A stretch of DNA of 64,000 nt from Glacieibacterium sp965200405. Lineage in GTDB: Bacteria > Pseudomonadota > Alphaproteobacteria > Sphingomonadales > Sphingomonadaceae. Below, piece after piece: positions 47,716 to 56,655 of this stretch (the stretch's first letter is position 1; each line of letters starts with the position of its first letter). The translations under genes and the position numbers were made by a program. The stretch lies in the NCBI RefSeq assembly GCF_965200405.1, contig NZ_OZ241356.1:2232001-2296000 (forward strand), given 5' to 3'. The notes under the pieces are model-generated. The model was not told the DNA's origin. It saw only the letters and a program-made list of their open reading frames with translations, and ran no database searches.

Positions 47716-48834
47716 ATGAGCGGACCAGTTCAGGGAACTCTCGCCGTTGGGCTGATGTCGGGCACCTCGATGGACGGCATCGACGCGGCGCTGATCGAAA
47801 CCGACGGCGACCGCCAGGTTCGCCGCATCGCATTCGGCGGTACGCCCTACAGCGAAGTGACGCGCGAGCGGCTGCGCGCGGCGTGTGCCGCGGCTCTGGC
47901 GATGGAGCGGCCGGGTCCACATCCGGCGATCGACGCCGCCGCCCGCGAGTTGACGCTGGCGCATGCCGCCGCGGTGTCGATGCTGCTCGATCAGGCGGGA
48001 GTCGAAGCCGCCGATGTCGAAGTCATCGGTTTCCACGGCCAGACTGTCGCCCATCGCCCGGACCGCGGCTGGACCTGGCAGATCGGTGACGGCGGGCTGC
48101 TGGCGCAACTGACCGGCGTACGGGTGGTCAGCGACTTCCGCTCCGCCGATGTCGCGGCGGGCGGGCAGGGCGCTCCGCTTGCGCCCGGCTATCACCGCGC
48201 GCTGGCGGCTGGGCTGGAACGGCCGCTCGGGGTGCTCAACCTTGGCGGCGTCGGCAATATCACCTGGCTGGGTGACGACGACTGGCTGAGCTTCGACACC
48301 GGGCCGGCGAATGCCTTGATCGACGACTGGGTGCGCGCCGAGGCCGGCCTGAGCCACGACGCTGGCGGCGAACTTGCGGGACGCGGCACGGTCCATCCAG
48401 ACGTGCTCGACAGCCTGTCCGACAACCCCTGGTTCGACCTGGCACCCCCCAAGTCGCTGGACCGCGGCGATTTCTCGTCGCAGCCGGCGCGCGGCCTCGA
48501 CCTCGCCGATGGTGCCGCGACGCTGACTGCCTTCACCGCCGAGACCGTCGCGCTGGCCCTTGCCCATGTCCCCCAGACACCCCTCCGCTTGCTGGTCACT
48601 GGCGGCGGCCGCCACAATGCGACCTTGATGAGGATGCTTGCTGAGCGCACCAGCATGCCTGCCGAGCCGGTCGAGGCGGTTGGCTGGGAGGGCGACGCAC
48701 TGGAGGCCGAAGCCTTCGCCTGGCTCGCCGTCCGCGTGCTCAACGGCTGGCCGACGAGCTGGCCCGAAACGACCGGCGTCCGGGCCCCGACCTGCGGTGG
48801 CGTCGTCAGCGAATTGCAGCCTCGCGAGCTTTAG
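47716..48834 (+). CDS. anmK: Anhydro-N-acetylmuramic acid kinase
   Basis: AnmK opens the 1,6-anhydro ring of peptidoglycan-derived anhydroMurNAc and phosphorylates it, recycling the cell wall. The 372-residue protein begins LAVGLMSGTSMDGIDAAL, followed by GFHGQTVAHRP, TWQIGDGGLLA, DFRSADVAAGGQGAPL, LNLGGVGNIT and TGGGRHN, the ASKHA fold motifs of this family. Length is usual. An 8-bp TCGCGAGC stem (48822-48844) spans its stop codon. tyrS is divergent upstream. Confidence 0.95.
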   Translation: MSGPVQGTLAVGLMSGTSMDGIDAALIETDGDRQVRRIAFGGTPYSEVTRERLRAACAAALAMERPGPHPAIDAAARELTLAHAAAVSMLLDQAGVEAADVEVIGFHGQTVAHRPDRGWTWQIGDGGLLAQLTGVRVVSDFRSADVAAGGQGAPLAPGYHRALAAGLERPLGVLNLGGVGNITWLGDDDWLSFDTGPANALIDDWVRAEAGLSHDAGGELAGRGTVHPDVLDSLSDNPWFDLAPPKSLDRGDFSSQPARGLDLADGAATLTAFTAETVALALAHVPQTPLRLLVTGGGRHNATLMRMLAERTSMPAEPVEAVGWEGDALEAEAFAWLAVRVLNGWPTSWPETTGVRAPTCGGVVSELQPREL

Positions 48835-49051
48835 CGGCTCGCGACACCGAATAGTTTGACCCTCGCGGGCCGGGCCGCGTCAGGTTCGCGGCTACGGAAT
48901 TTGCCTGCGTCAGACGGTCGAACCGACCGCATTTCGATCGACCGGTTCCGCACGTCGGCGGCAAGGTGTCGCCGGCCAGCCAAGCGCGGAACGGCATCCG
49001 CCACGTCCTCGTTCAGCGACTCCCCTGTCGCCTGCGCGAGTATCCACACTG

Positions 49052-52000
49052 ATGTTTGTCGAACCCGTTGGTGCCACTGAACTCGTTGTAGAAGCTCAAG
49101 GAGTTGCCGGTGCGCCGCGCCAGATGGCGGCAATCGGGGTGGTGGCGGCGCGGTTGGCGGAGGCGCTGGCGCAGGGTGACGTGGTCTATGTCGCCACTGA
49201 CGAGCAGCGCGCCGAGATGGTCGCGACAGCGCTGACGGCCGCCGCGCCGGATGCCGAGGTGCTGCATTGCCCGTCCAGCGACGCTCTGCCCGGCGACACT
49301 GCGCCGGCATCGCCCGCCAATGTCGGGCGGCGGGTGGCGGCGCTGCACCGGGCACGTGCTGCGTCGTTGAGCCGAGAGCGCCGAATTGCCCTAGTTACAA
49401 CCGCCGAGGGAGCAGCGCGCCTCTATCCGCCGGTGACAGCATTCGATGCCGCCCTGCCGCGATTGACGGTCGGAGAGCCGTTCGAGATCGAGGCGTTCGA
49501 CGCCCTGCTTAACGACCTCGGCTACTTTGCCGACGAGCGGGTCGATGAGCCGGGCGAGATCGCCATCCGTGGGCAGGTCGTCGACATCTTTCCCGCCGAT
49601 GCCGGGCTGCCGGCGCGGATCGAGCTGGCCGATGGGCGGATCACCGCGATCCGATGCTATGACCCGGTTACCCAGCTCCGCACCGCAGACCTGGAGCAGC
49701 TGGAGATAGGTCGCAGCGCCGAACCGCCTCTCGGTGATGCGCCGGTGACGCTGTTTGACCACCTCCCCGACGCGGCGGTGGCACTGGACCCGGACGCAAT
49801 GCGCCTGCGCGACCGCTTCGTCGGACTGGTGGCGGACGCGGCACGACTGCGACCGGGTTCGCGAGTTGAGCCGGTTGCCGACGCGGCGCGGTGGTCGGCG
49901 ACGCTTGCCGGGCGGCGGCTGGTCGACGTGGCGCAGGACGGCGAGACAGCAGGCAAGCGCTTCGTCGAGGGCAAGGCACCGCTGCGGGCGTTCGGACGCG
50001 CGTTGAAGGCGGCGATGTCGGATGGCGACCGCACGATCCTGGCCGGATCGGCGCGGGATCTGCGGTTCCTGGGGGCGCAGCTTCGCAAGATCGGTGTGGT
50101 GACGGAGCCGCTGGCGGGCTGGCTTGGCGAGACCGTCCCGAACACCGTTGCGATGCTGACGATGCCATTGGAGCGCGGTTGGCAACGGCCGGGCCTCAGC
50201 GTCTTCGCCGCCGCCGACGTGCTCGGCAGCCGCGCGCTGACCGGCGTTACGAACAGCGCGGCGAGCAATCCCCTGGTTGGTGAAGCCGGCGAGTTCCGCC
50301 CCGGCGACGTGGTCATCCATGAAGATCACGGCATCGGCATTGTCACCGGCCTCGAGTTGGTGCCGGGCGATGACGGCGGCGACGCGATCATGCTGGACTA
50401 TGCCGGGGGTGCGCGGCGCCTGGTGCCCGTTGCTGAAGCAGACCGGATCTGGCGTTATGGGGCCGACGCCGATGCTGTCGCACTCGACCGCCTCGACGGC
50501 TCGAGCTGGCTGAAGCGGCGTGGGGAAATCGATGCGGCGATCGCCGAGAGCGCCCGCGCGCTGACGGCCATGGCGAGCGCCCGGGCCGAGCTGACCGCGC
50601 CGTGCTTCGAGCCCGATGCCGCAGCCTATGAGCGCTTCAGTGCCGGCTTTCCGTTCACCGAAACCCCCGACCAGGCTCGCGCCATTGCCGCGGTCCGCGC
50701 TAACCTCGCTTCGGGCAAGCCGATGGACCGCCTGGTCGTAGGGGATGTCGGCTATGGCAAGACCGAAGTCGCCCTGCGCGCCGCAGCTCTTGTCGCGCTC
50801 GCCGGCGGCCAGGTCGCCATCGCCGCCCCGACGACTGTCCTGGTACGCCAGCACCTCGACAGCTTCAGGCGCCGCTTCGAGGGCATGGGCATCGAAGTCG
50901 CCAGTCTTTCGCGCCTCTCCACCGCCGCCGAGAAGAAGGCGACCAAGGCAGGCCTCGCCAACGGCTCGATCGCGATCGTCATCGGCACCTCCGCCGTCGC
51001 CACCGCGACCTACGCCAACCTCGGGCTGGTCGTCATCGACGAGGAGCAACGCTTCGGCAGTGCCGATAAGGCCCGGCTGCGCAACCTCAACGACAATAGT
51101 CACAGCTGCACGCTGACCGCCACCCCGATCCCACGCACTCTCCAGACTGCGCTGGTCGGCCTCCAGCAGCTGTCGATCATCGCCACGCCGCCGGCCCGAC
51201 GCCAGCCGATCCGCACCAGCGTTGCCAGCTTCGATCCCGCCACCGTGCGCACCGCCCTGCTCCGCGAGAAGGGGCGGGGCGGCCAAAGCTTCGTCGTCGT
51301 TTCGCGCATCGAGGACATGGCTCCGATGGCCGAGAAGCTGCGCGCACTCGCTCCCGAACTCGTCATCCGCGAGGCGCATGGCAAGATGACCCCCGCCGAC
51401 ATCGACGATGCCATGGTGCGCTTTGCCGAGGGCGACGGCGACGTGCTGCTCGCCACCAACATCATCGAGGCCGGTCTCGACGTGCCTCGCGCCAATACCA
51501 TGATCGTCTGGCGCGCCGACCGCTTCGGCCTGTCCCAATTGCACCAGCTGAGGGGGCGCGTCGGTCGCGGCGGGCGTCGCGGCCAGGTGCTGCTGCTGAC
51601 CGATCCCGGCAGCCGGATCGCCGATGCGACGCTCAACCGGCTGCGCACGCTGCAGGCCTTCGACCGTCTCGGCGCCGGCTTCGCGATCAGCGCTCGCGAT
51701 CTCGACATGCGGGGCGCCGGCGACCTGCTCGGCGACGCCCAGGCTGGCCATATGAAGCTGATCGGCGTCGACCTGTACCACCACCTCCTCGAAAGCGCCC
51801 TGCGTTCGGCGCGCGGCGAGGTGGTCGACCGCTGGAGCCCCGATCTTCACCTTGGCCATGCCGGCAGCCTGCCGCCCGCATGGATTCCTGAAGTCGAAGT
51901 CCGTATCGCGCTGTACGGGCGGCTGGCTCGCCTGACCGATCCGGATGCGCTTGCCAGCTTCGAGGCCGAGCTCGAGGACCGCTTCGGCGCGCTGCCCGAC

Positions 52001-52249
52001 GAAGCGCGCATGCTGCTCGACATCGCCGCGATCCGGGCCATGGCCTGTGTCCTGAAGATCGCGCGGATCGACGCCGGTCCGGCCGCCATCGCGTTCACCC
52101 CCCGCCGGGACTTCGACGCCGTCATCGCTCATGCCGAACTCGAGCGCAAAGGCGATCGCCTGCTGCTGCTCGACCGGATCGCCGACGGTGGCGAGCGGGT
52201 GGCGCGGGTCAAGCAACTGTTGGAGCAGATGCTGGAGAGCGGGTCGTGA
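49052..52249 (+). CDS. Second, diverged Mfd-family DNA translocase
   Basis: A 1065-residue paralogue of Mfd, 5.5 kb from the canonical copy and about 130 residues shorter. The UvrB-like module is present but altered: IRGQVVDIFP and ARIELADGRI keep the two Arg that match E. coli R165 and R181, while the position matching F185 is Ala. The polymerase-interaction domain (GDVVIHEDHGIGIVTGL), Walker A GDVGYGKTE, DEEQRFG, ATPIPRTLQ, QLRGRVGRG and a D7-like end are retained. The segment after the polymerase-interaction domain lacks the charged relay-helix pattern of Mfd. It may be a transcription-linked translocase that no longer recruits UvrA; function is inferred. Confidence 0.85.
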   Translation: MFVEPVGATELVVEAQGVAGAPRQMAAIGVVAARLAEALAQGDVVYVATDEQRAEMVATALTAAAPDAEVLHCPSSDALPGDTAPASPANVGRRVAALHRARAASLSRERRIALVTTAEGAARLYPPVTAFDAALPRLTVGEPFEIEAFDALLNDLGYFADERVDEPGEIAIRGQVVDIFPADAGLPARIELADGRITAIRCYDPVTQLRTADLEQLEIGRSAEPPLGDAPVTLFDHLPDAAVALDPDAMRLRDRFVGLVADAARLRPGSRVEPVADAARWSATLAGRRLVDVAQDGETAGKRFVEGKAPLRAFGRALKAAMSDGDRTILAGSARDLRFLGAQLRKIGVVTEPLAGWLGETVPNTVAMLTMPLERGWQRPGLSVFAAADVLGSRALTGVTNSAASNPLVGEAGEFRPGDVVIHEDHGIGIVTGLELVPGDDGGDAIMLDYAGGARRLVPVAEADRIWRYGADADAVALDRLDGSSWLKRRGEIDAAIAESARALTAMASARAELTAPCFEPDAAAYERFSAGFPFTETPDQARAIAAVRANLASGKPMDRLVVGDVGYGKTEVALRAAALVALAGGQVAIAAPTTVLVRQHLDSFRRRFEGMGIEVASLSRLSTAAEKKATKAGLANGSIAIVIGTSAVATATYANLGLVVIDEEQRFGSADKARLRNLNDNSHSCTLTATPIPRTLQTALVGLQQLSIIATPPARRQPIRTSVASFDPATVRTALLREKGRGGQSFVVVSRIEDMAPMAEKLRALAPELVIREAHGKMTPADIDDAMVRFAEGDGDVLLATNIIEAGLDVPRANTMIVWRADRFGLSQLHQLRGRVGRGGRRGQVLLLTDPGSRIADATLNRLRTLQAFDRLGAGFAISARDLDMRGAGDLLGDAQAGHMKLIGVDLYHHLLESALRSARGEVVDRWSPDLHLGHAGSLPPAWIPEVEVRIALYGRLARLTDPDALASFEAELEDRFGALPDEARMLLDIAAIRAMACVLKIARIDAGPAAIAFTPRRDFDAVIAHAELERKGDRLLLLDRIADGGERVARVKQLLEQMLESGS

Positions 52250-52366
52250 CGAAATTCATTGTGCCACGACGCAACAAAATAACTGACAGCGCGAAAAGAC
52301 GCTGCTAAGAGGCCTCCAGTTCGCGCCGGTGGCCTTAACCATCCCCGGCTCGTTCATACCATCGAT

Positions 52367-52442
<76 letters not shown>

Positions 52443-52592
52443 CCCCTCCGCCGTACCGAAGTCTGCCAGCAGCGCATGACGCCCGGCGATCGGGTCTGCG
52501 CCAGCTTACGGCTTGCCAGGCTCCCTGATCGAATTTCCGCGCCGGTCTCGGGTCACTTGCCGTTGGGCAAAATGCCGCGGCGGTATCCGCTC

Positions 52593-52618
52593 CGATGAGC
52601 TCTGCTCATCGCCTTTTT
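52593..52618 (+). terminator. Intrinsic terminator downstream of tRNA-Lys
   Basis: A perfect 8-bp stem CGATGAGC/GCTCATCG (52593-52600 and 52604-52611) with a 3-base loop is followed by CC and five T (52614-52618). It lies about 150 bases after the tRNA and 75 bases before the oxidoreductase genes, probably ending the tRNA transcript. Confidence 0.75.
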
Positions 52619-52692
52619 GAGCCTCCCTCACGCGGCCAAAGCAGTTTGTCTGCGTTAATGCTGCGAGCGGCGTGCCGCATGAAGGATCCCTG

Positions 52693-53328
52693 ATGTCGAA
52701 TTTACCTCAACTCGAAGTGTCTCGCCGTGGCGTTCTCACCGGCGGGGCGGCCGCCGCTATTGCTGTCGGTCCGGTCGCTGCCGCGCCTCCAGCATCGCCC
52801 CAGGGGCGACCCGAATCGACGATGCCGGTGCGCTTCACCGTCAACGGCGAGCGACGCGCGCTGGCGCTGGATCCCCGGACGACGCTGCTCGATGCCCTCC
52901 GTGAGCATCTTCACCTGAACGGCACCAAGAAGGGCTGCGATCATGGCCAGTGCGGGGCCTGCACGGTGATGGTCGGCGGCGTCCGCATCAACTCCTGTCT
53001 CAGCCTTGCGGTGATGCACGAGGGTGACGACATCGTCACCATCGAAGGGCTCGGCACTCCCGAGAAGCTGCACCCGATGCAAGCCGCCTTCATCAAGCAC
53101 GACGGCTATCAGTGCGGCTATTGCACCCCCGGTCAGATCTGCTCCGCCGTAGCGGTCCTCGCCGAGATCAGGCAGGGCATCCCGAGCCACGTCCAGGAGG
53201 ATCTTACCAAGGCGCCCAGCGCCACCAACGCCGAGATCCGCGAGCGCATGAGCGGCAATATCTGCCGCTGCGGCGCTTATTCGAACATCGCCGAGGCGAT
53301 GGCCGAAGTCGCCGGGGCAGTCGCATGA
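52693..53328 (+). CDS. PaoA-like aldehyde oxidoreductase 2Fe-2S subunit
   Basis: A 211-residue subunit of a periplasmic molybdenum aldehyde oxidase. A Tat signal (SRRGVLTGGAAAA at about residues 11-23) is followed by a plant-type ferredoxin domain with CDHGQCGACTV and an all-helical domain with QCGYCTPGQI and NICRCGAY, giving two 2Fe-2S clusters. ATG 52693 has AAGGA upstream, and its stop overlaps the next start (ATGA). Electrons flow from the Mo subunit through these clusters. E. coli PaoABC, the closest known model, detoxifies aromatic aldehydes. Confidence 0.88.
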   Translation: MSNLPQLEVSRRGVLTGGAAAAIAVGPVAAAPPASPQGRPESTMPVRFTVNGERRALALDPRTTLLDALREHLHLNGTKKGCDHGQCGACTVMVGGVRINSCLSLAVMHEGDDIVTIEGLGTPEKLHPMQAAFIKHDGYQCGYCTPGQICSAVAVLAEIRQGIPSHVQEDLTKAPSATNAEIRERMSGNICRCGAYSNIAEAMAEVAGAVA

Positions 53329-54275
53329 GGGCCTTTACCTACGAGCGAGCGACCGACCCCATCGCGGCCGTGCGTGCCGTGGCCGGACGGCCCGGCGCCA
53401 AGTTCATTGCCGGCGGGACCAACCTGCTCGACCTGATGAAGATCGAGGTCGAGACGCCGACGCACCTTGTCGACGTCCAGGATCTCGGCTTCGACAAGAT
53501 CGAAGCGACGCGCGACGGGGGCCTGCGGATCGGCGCACTGGTCACCAACACCACGCTGGCCGCCGACGAGCGGATCCGGCGCGACTATGCCGTGTTGTCA
53601 CGTGCGATCCTGGCCGGCGCATCGGGGCAGTTGCGCAACAAGGCATCGACTGCCGGCAACCTGCTGCAAAGAACCCGTTGCCCGTATTTCTATGACATCA
53701 ACATGCCGTGCAACAAGCGCCAGCCCGGCTCCGGCTGCGCGGCGATCGGTGGCTATTCGCGCCAGCTCGGGATCATCGGGGTCAGCGACAAGTGCATCGC
53801 CACTTTCCCCGGCGACATGGCCGTGGCGATGCGCGTGCTCGATGCGGTGATCGAGACGGTCGATGCGACCGGCGGCACCCGTTCGATTCCGATCGCCGAT
53901 TTCCATCGTCTTTCGGGCGACCATCCCGAGCAGGACACGGCGCTCAAGGCGGGCGAACTCATCACGGCAGTGACGTTGCCACGCCCGCTTGGCGGCAAGC
54001 ACTTCTATGAGAAGGTGCGCGACCGTGCTTCATATGCCTATGCCCTCGTCTCCGTCGCCGCGGTGATCCAGCCGGACGGTACGGGCCGCGTGGCGTTCGG
54101 TGGCGTCGCTCCCAAGCCGTGGCGCGTCGAAGCGGCCGAGGCATTGCTGCCCCAAGGCGCCGCCGCCGTTACCGAAAAAGCATTCACCGGGGCGACCCCC
54201 ACTCGCGACAACGCGTTCAAGCTGCCGCTGGCGACGCGCGCGCTCGCCGCCGTCATCGCGCAAGCCAAGGCCTGA
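53325..54275 (+). CDS. PaoB-like aldehyde oxidoreductase FAD subunit
   Basis: A 316-residue FAD-binding subunit. FIAGGTNLLDLMK is the flavin-binding loop; QLRNKASTAGNLLQRTRCPY and MPCNKRQPGSGC carry the Cys that in E. coli PaoB hold an additional 4Fe-4S cluster, an uncommon trait in this family, which here suggests the same PaoB subtype. The start overlaps the paoA-like stop by 4 bases, and the paoC-like gene begins 3 bases after its stop. Confidence 0.87.
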   Translation: MRAFTYERATDPIAAVRAVAGRPGAKFIAGGTNLLDLMKIEVETPTHLVDVQDLGFDKIEATRDGGLRIGALVTNTTLAADERIRRDYAVLSRAILAGASGQLRNKASTAGNLLQRTRCPYFYDINMPCNKRQPGSGCAAIGGYSRQLGIIGVSDKCIATFPGDMAVAMRVLDAVIETVDATGGTRSIPIADFHRLSGDHPEQDTALKAGELITAVTLPRPLGGKHFYEKVRDRASYAYALVSVAAVIQPDGTGRVAFGGVAPKPWRVEAAEALLPQGAAAVTEKAFTGATPTRDNAFKLPLATRALAAVIAQAKA

Positions 54276-54278
54276 TCC

Positions 54279-56498
54279 ATGAAGTTCGAAACTCCTGCCG
54301 GCGCCAACCCGATCGACCGGCTGAAGGTCGTGGGCCGGGCCCATGACCGCATCGATGGGCCGCTAAAGACGACCGGTACCGCGCCTTACGCTTATGAGCA
54401 TCACAGCGAAGCGCCGGATGCGGCTTATGGCTATGTCGTCACGTCGGCCATCGCCAAGGGTCGGATAACCGCCATGCGCCTGACCGAGGCCAAGGCGGCA
54501 CCCGGGGTGATCGCCATCGTCACCGCGAAGGAGGCGGGAAAGCTCGGGAAGGGCAAGTACAACACCGTCAAGCTGTTGGGTGGACCCGAAGTCGATCACT
54601 ACCACCAGGCGATCGCCGTCGTCGTTGCCGGGACGTTCGAGCAGGCACGCGCCGCTGCAGGCCTGCTGCGCGTCGACTACACCCGCGCCAATGGCCAATA
54701 CGACCTCGACGAGGGATTGAAGACCGCGCCGCTCGACGGGGGATCCAGCGACGAGGGTAGCGAGGCGCCGCCGGTCGATCGTATCGGCGAGTTCGAGCCG
54801 GCTTTCGCAGCGGCACCGGTCCAGCTCGATGCCGATTATTCGACGCCCGACCAGAACCACGCGATGATGGAGCCATTCGCCAGCATCGCTGCCTGGAAGG
54901 GTGACGAGCTGACCGTCTGGACGTCCAACCAGATGATCGACTGGGGCCGCACCGACCTGGCGACGACGTTGAACATGCCCAAGGAAAAGGTCCGCCTGAT
55001 CTCCAGCTATGTCGGCGGCGGTTTTGGCGGGAAGCTGTTTCTGCGTACCGATGCGGTGTTGGCGGCATTGGCCGCGCGCGCGGCGAAGCGGCCGGTGAAG
55101 CTCGCCTTGTCCCGCCCGATCATGGCGAACAACGCGACGCACAGGCCAGCGACGCGCCAGCGGATCCGTATCGGTGCCGAGCGCGACGGGACGATCACTG
55201 CGATCGCACATGAGAGTGGCTCCGGCGATCAGCCCGACGGCAAGCCAGAGACGGCCGTCATGCAGAGCAAGCTGCTCTACGCCGGTGCCAATCGCCTGAT
55301 ATCGATGCGACTGGCCGTGCTGAACCTGCCCGAGGGAAACTCGATGCGGGCGCCGGGCGAGGCCCCCGGACTGATGGCGCTGGAAATCGCCATGGACGAG
55401 ATGGCCGAAAAGCTTGGGATGGATCCGATCGCGTTCCGCATCAAGAACGATACGCAGACCGATCCGGAAAAGCCCGGACGTCGGTTCTCGGAGCGCCAGC
55501 TTGTTCGTTGCCTCAACGAGGGGGCAACGGCGTTTGGCTGGGCGAAGCGCAAATCCAAACCGGCGCAGGTGCGGGACGGTCGCTGGCTGGTCGGCATGGG
55601 CGTGGCGGCGGCGTTCCGCAATCACATGAGCATGCCGTCGGCGGCGCGGGTGCGGCTGGGCCGTGACGGCGTGGTCACGGTGGAAACCGACATGACCGAT
55701 ATCGGCACGGGCAGCTACACCATCCTCGCCCAGACGGCGGCCGAGATGATGGGTGTGCCGACGGAAGCGGTGGTGGTCCGGCTTGGCGATTCCGACTTCC
55801 CGGTCTCGGCCGGCTCGGGTGGGCAGTTCGGCGCCGGAAATTCAACGGCCGGTGTCTACGCCGCCTGCGTCAAGCTTCGCGCCGCAGTGGCGCAGCGCCT
55901 CGGCTATAATTCGACCGATGCGGTGTTCGAGGACGGCAAGGTTCGCAGCGGCAATCGTTCGGCCGAGCTGCGCCAGGCCGCCGCGGCGGGCGAACTGGTC
56001 GCCGAGGACCAGATCGAGTTCGGCGACCTCGACAAGACCTGGCAGCTGTCGACGTTCGGCGCGCACTTCGTCGAGGTCGGCGTCGATGCCTATACCGGGG
56101 TGACGCGCGTCCGCCGTATGCTGGCGGTCTGCGCGTCAGGCCGGATCATCAATCCCAAGTCTGCACGCAGCCAGGTCATCGGCGCGATGACCATGGGCGT
56201 CGGCGGCGCTTTGATGGAGGAGTTGGCGGTAGACAAGCGCTTCGGCTTTTTCGTCAATCACGACCTCGCCGGCTATGAGGTGCCGGTCCATGCCGACATC
56301 CCGCACCAGGAGGTCATCTTCCTCGACGAGGCGGACGACAAGGCCAATCCGATGAAGGCGAAGGGCGTTGGCGAACTGGGGCTGTGCGGTGTCGGCGCGG
56401 CCGTTGCCAATGCGGTCTATAATGCGACGGGCGTTCGGGTTCGCGATTATCCGATCACGCTCGACAAGCATCTCGACCGGCTGCCTGCGGTGGCCTGA
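54279..56498 (+). CDS. PaoC-like molybdopterin-binding aldehyde oxidoreductase subunit
   Basis: A 739-residue large subunit of the xanthine oxidase family, likely with molybdopterin cytosine dinucleotide. It shows RAHDRIDGPLKTTGTAPYAYE, YVGGGFGGKLFLR, SMRAPGEAPG, GSGGQFGAGNSTAG, and KGVGELGLCGVG, with the catalytic Glu in GVGELG. It oxidises an aldehyde using water; the periplasmic location comes from the Tat signal on the small subunit. The dedicated maturation chaperone (PaoD/XdhC type) is not next to it. A hairpin follows its stop. Confidence 0.9.
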   Translation: MKFETPAGANPIDRLKVVGRAHDRIDGPLKTTGTAPYAYEHHSEAPDAAYGYVVTSAIAKGRITAMRLTEAKAAPGVIAIVTAKEAGKLGKGKYNTVKLLGGPEVDHYHQAIAVVVAGTFEQARAAAGLLRVDYTRANGQYDLDEGLKTAPLDGGSSDEGSEAPPVDRIGEFEPAFAAAPVQLDADYSTPDQNHAMMEPFASIAAWKGDELTVWTSNQMIDWGRTDLATTLNMPKEKVRLISSYVGGGFGGKLFLRTDAVLAALAARAAKRPVKLALSRPIMANNATHRPATRQRIRIGAERDGTITAIAHESGSGDQPDGKPETAVMQSKLLYAGANRLISMRLAVLNLPEGNSMRAPGEAPGLMALEIAMDEMAEKLGMDPIAFRIKNDTQTDPEKPGRRFSERQLVRCLNEGATAFGWAKRKSKPAQVRDGRWLVGMGVAAAFRNHMSMPSAARVRLGRDGVVTVETDMTDIGTGSYTILAQTAAEMMGVPTEAVVVRLGDSDFPVSAGSGGQFGAGNSTAGVYAACVKLRAAVAQRLGYNSTDAVFEDGKVRSGNRSAELRQAAAAGELVAEDQIEFGDLDKTWQLSTFGAHFVEVGVDAYTGVTRVRRMLAVCASGRIINPKSARSQVIGAMTMGVGGALMEELAVDKRFGFFVNHDLAGYEVPVHADIPHQEVIFLDEADDKANPMKAKGVGELGLCGVGAAVANAVYNATGVRVRDYPITLDKHLDRLPAVA

Positions 56499-56515
56499 GG
56501 CTGGGTCCCGCTCGG

Positions 56516-56541
56516 CTGGTGCAAGGGTCCAGTTGCACCAG
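56516..56541. repeat. Hairpin between convergent genes
   Basis: CTGGTGCAA (56516-56524) pairs with TTGCACCAG (56533-56541) over 9 bp, loop 8 bases. It lies 17 bases after the paoC-like stop and before the convergent Gfo/Idh gene. No T-run follows, so termination would be weak or Rho-aided. Confidence 0.5.
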
Positions 56542-56655
56542 GCCGGCGGGCTGGCAGATAGCGCGCGGTAGGAGTTGGTATGCGGCCGGGTTGCCTCGGC
56601 GCCTAAGGGGGACTGTTGGACGCAGGCATAGGCACCCGGCAGCGCATCGGCAGCA

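Noticed and set aside
48822..48844. 8-bp stem spanning the anmK stop as an intrinsic terminator
   Set aside because: The stop codon is in the loop and no T-run follows, so it was mentioned in the gene entry but not called.
49391..52216. A 941-codon open frame antisense to the second mfd-like gene
   Set aside because: The sense frame shows all helicase motifs; the antisense product is low-complexity Arg/Gln/Gly-rich sequence typical of shadow frames.
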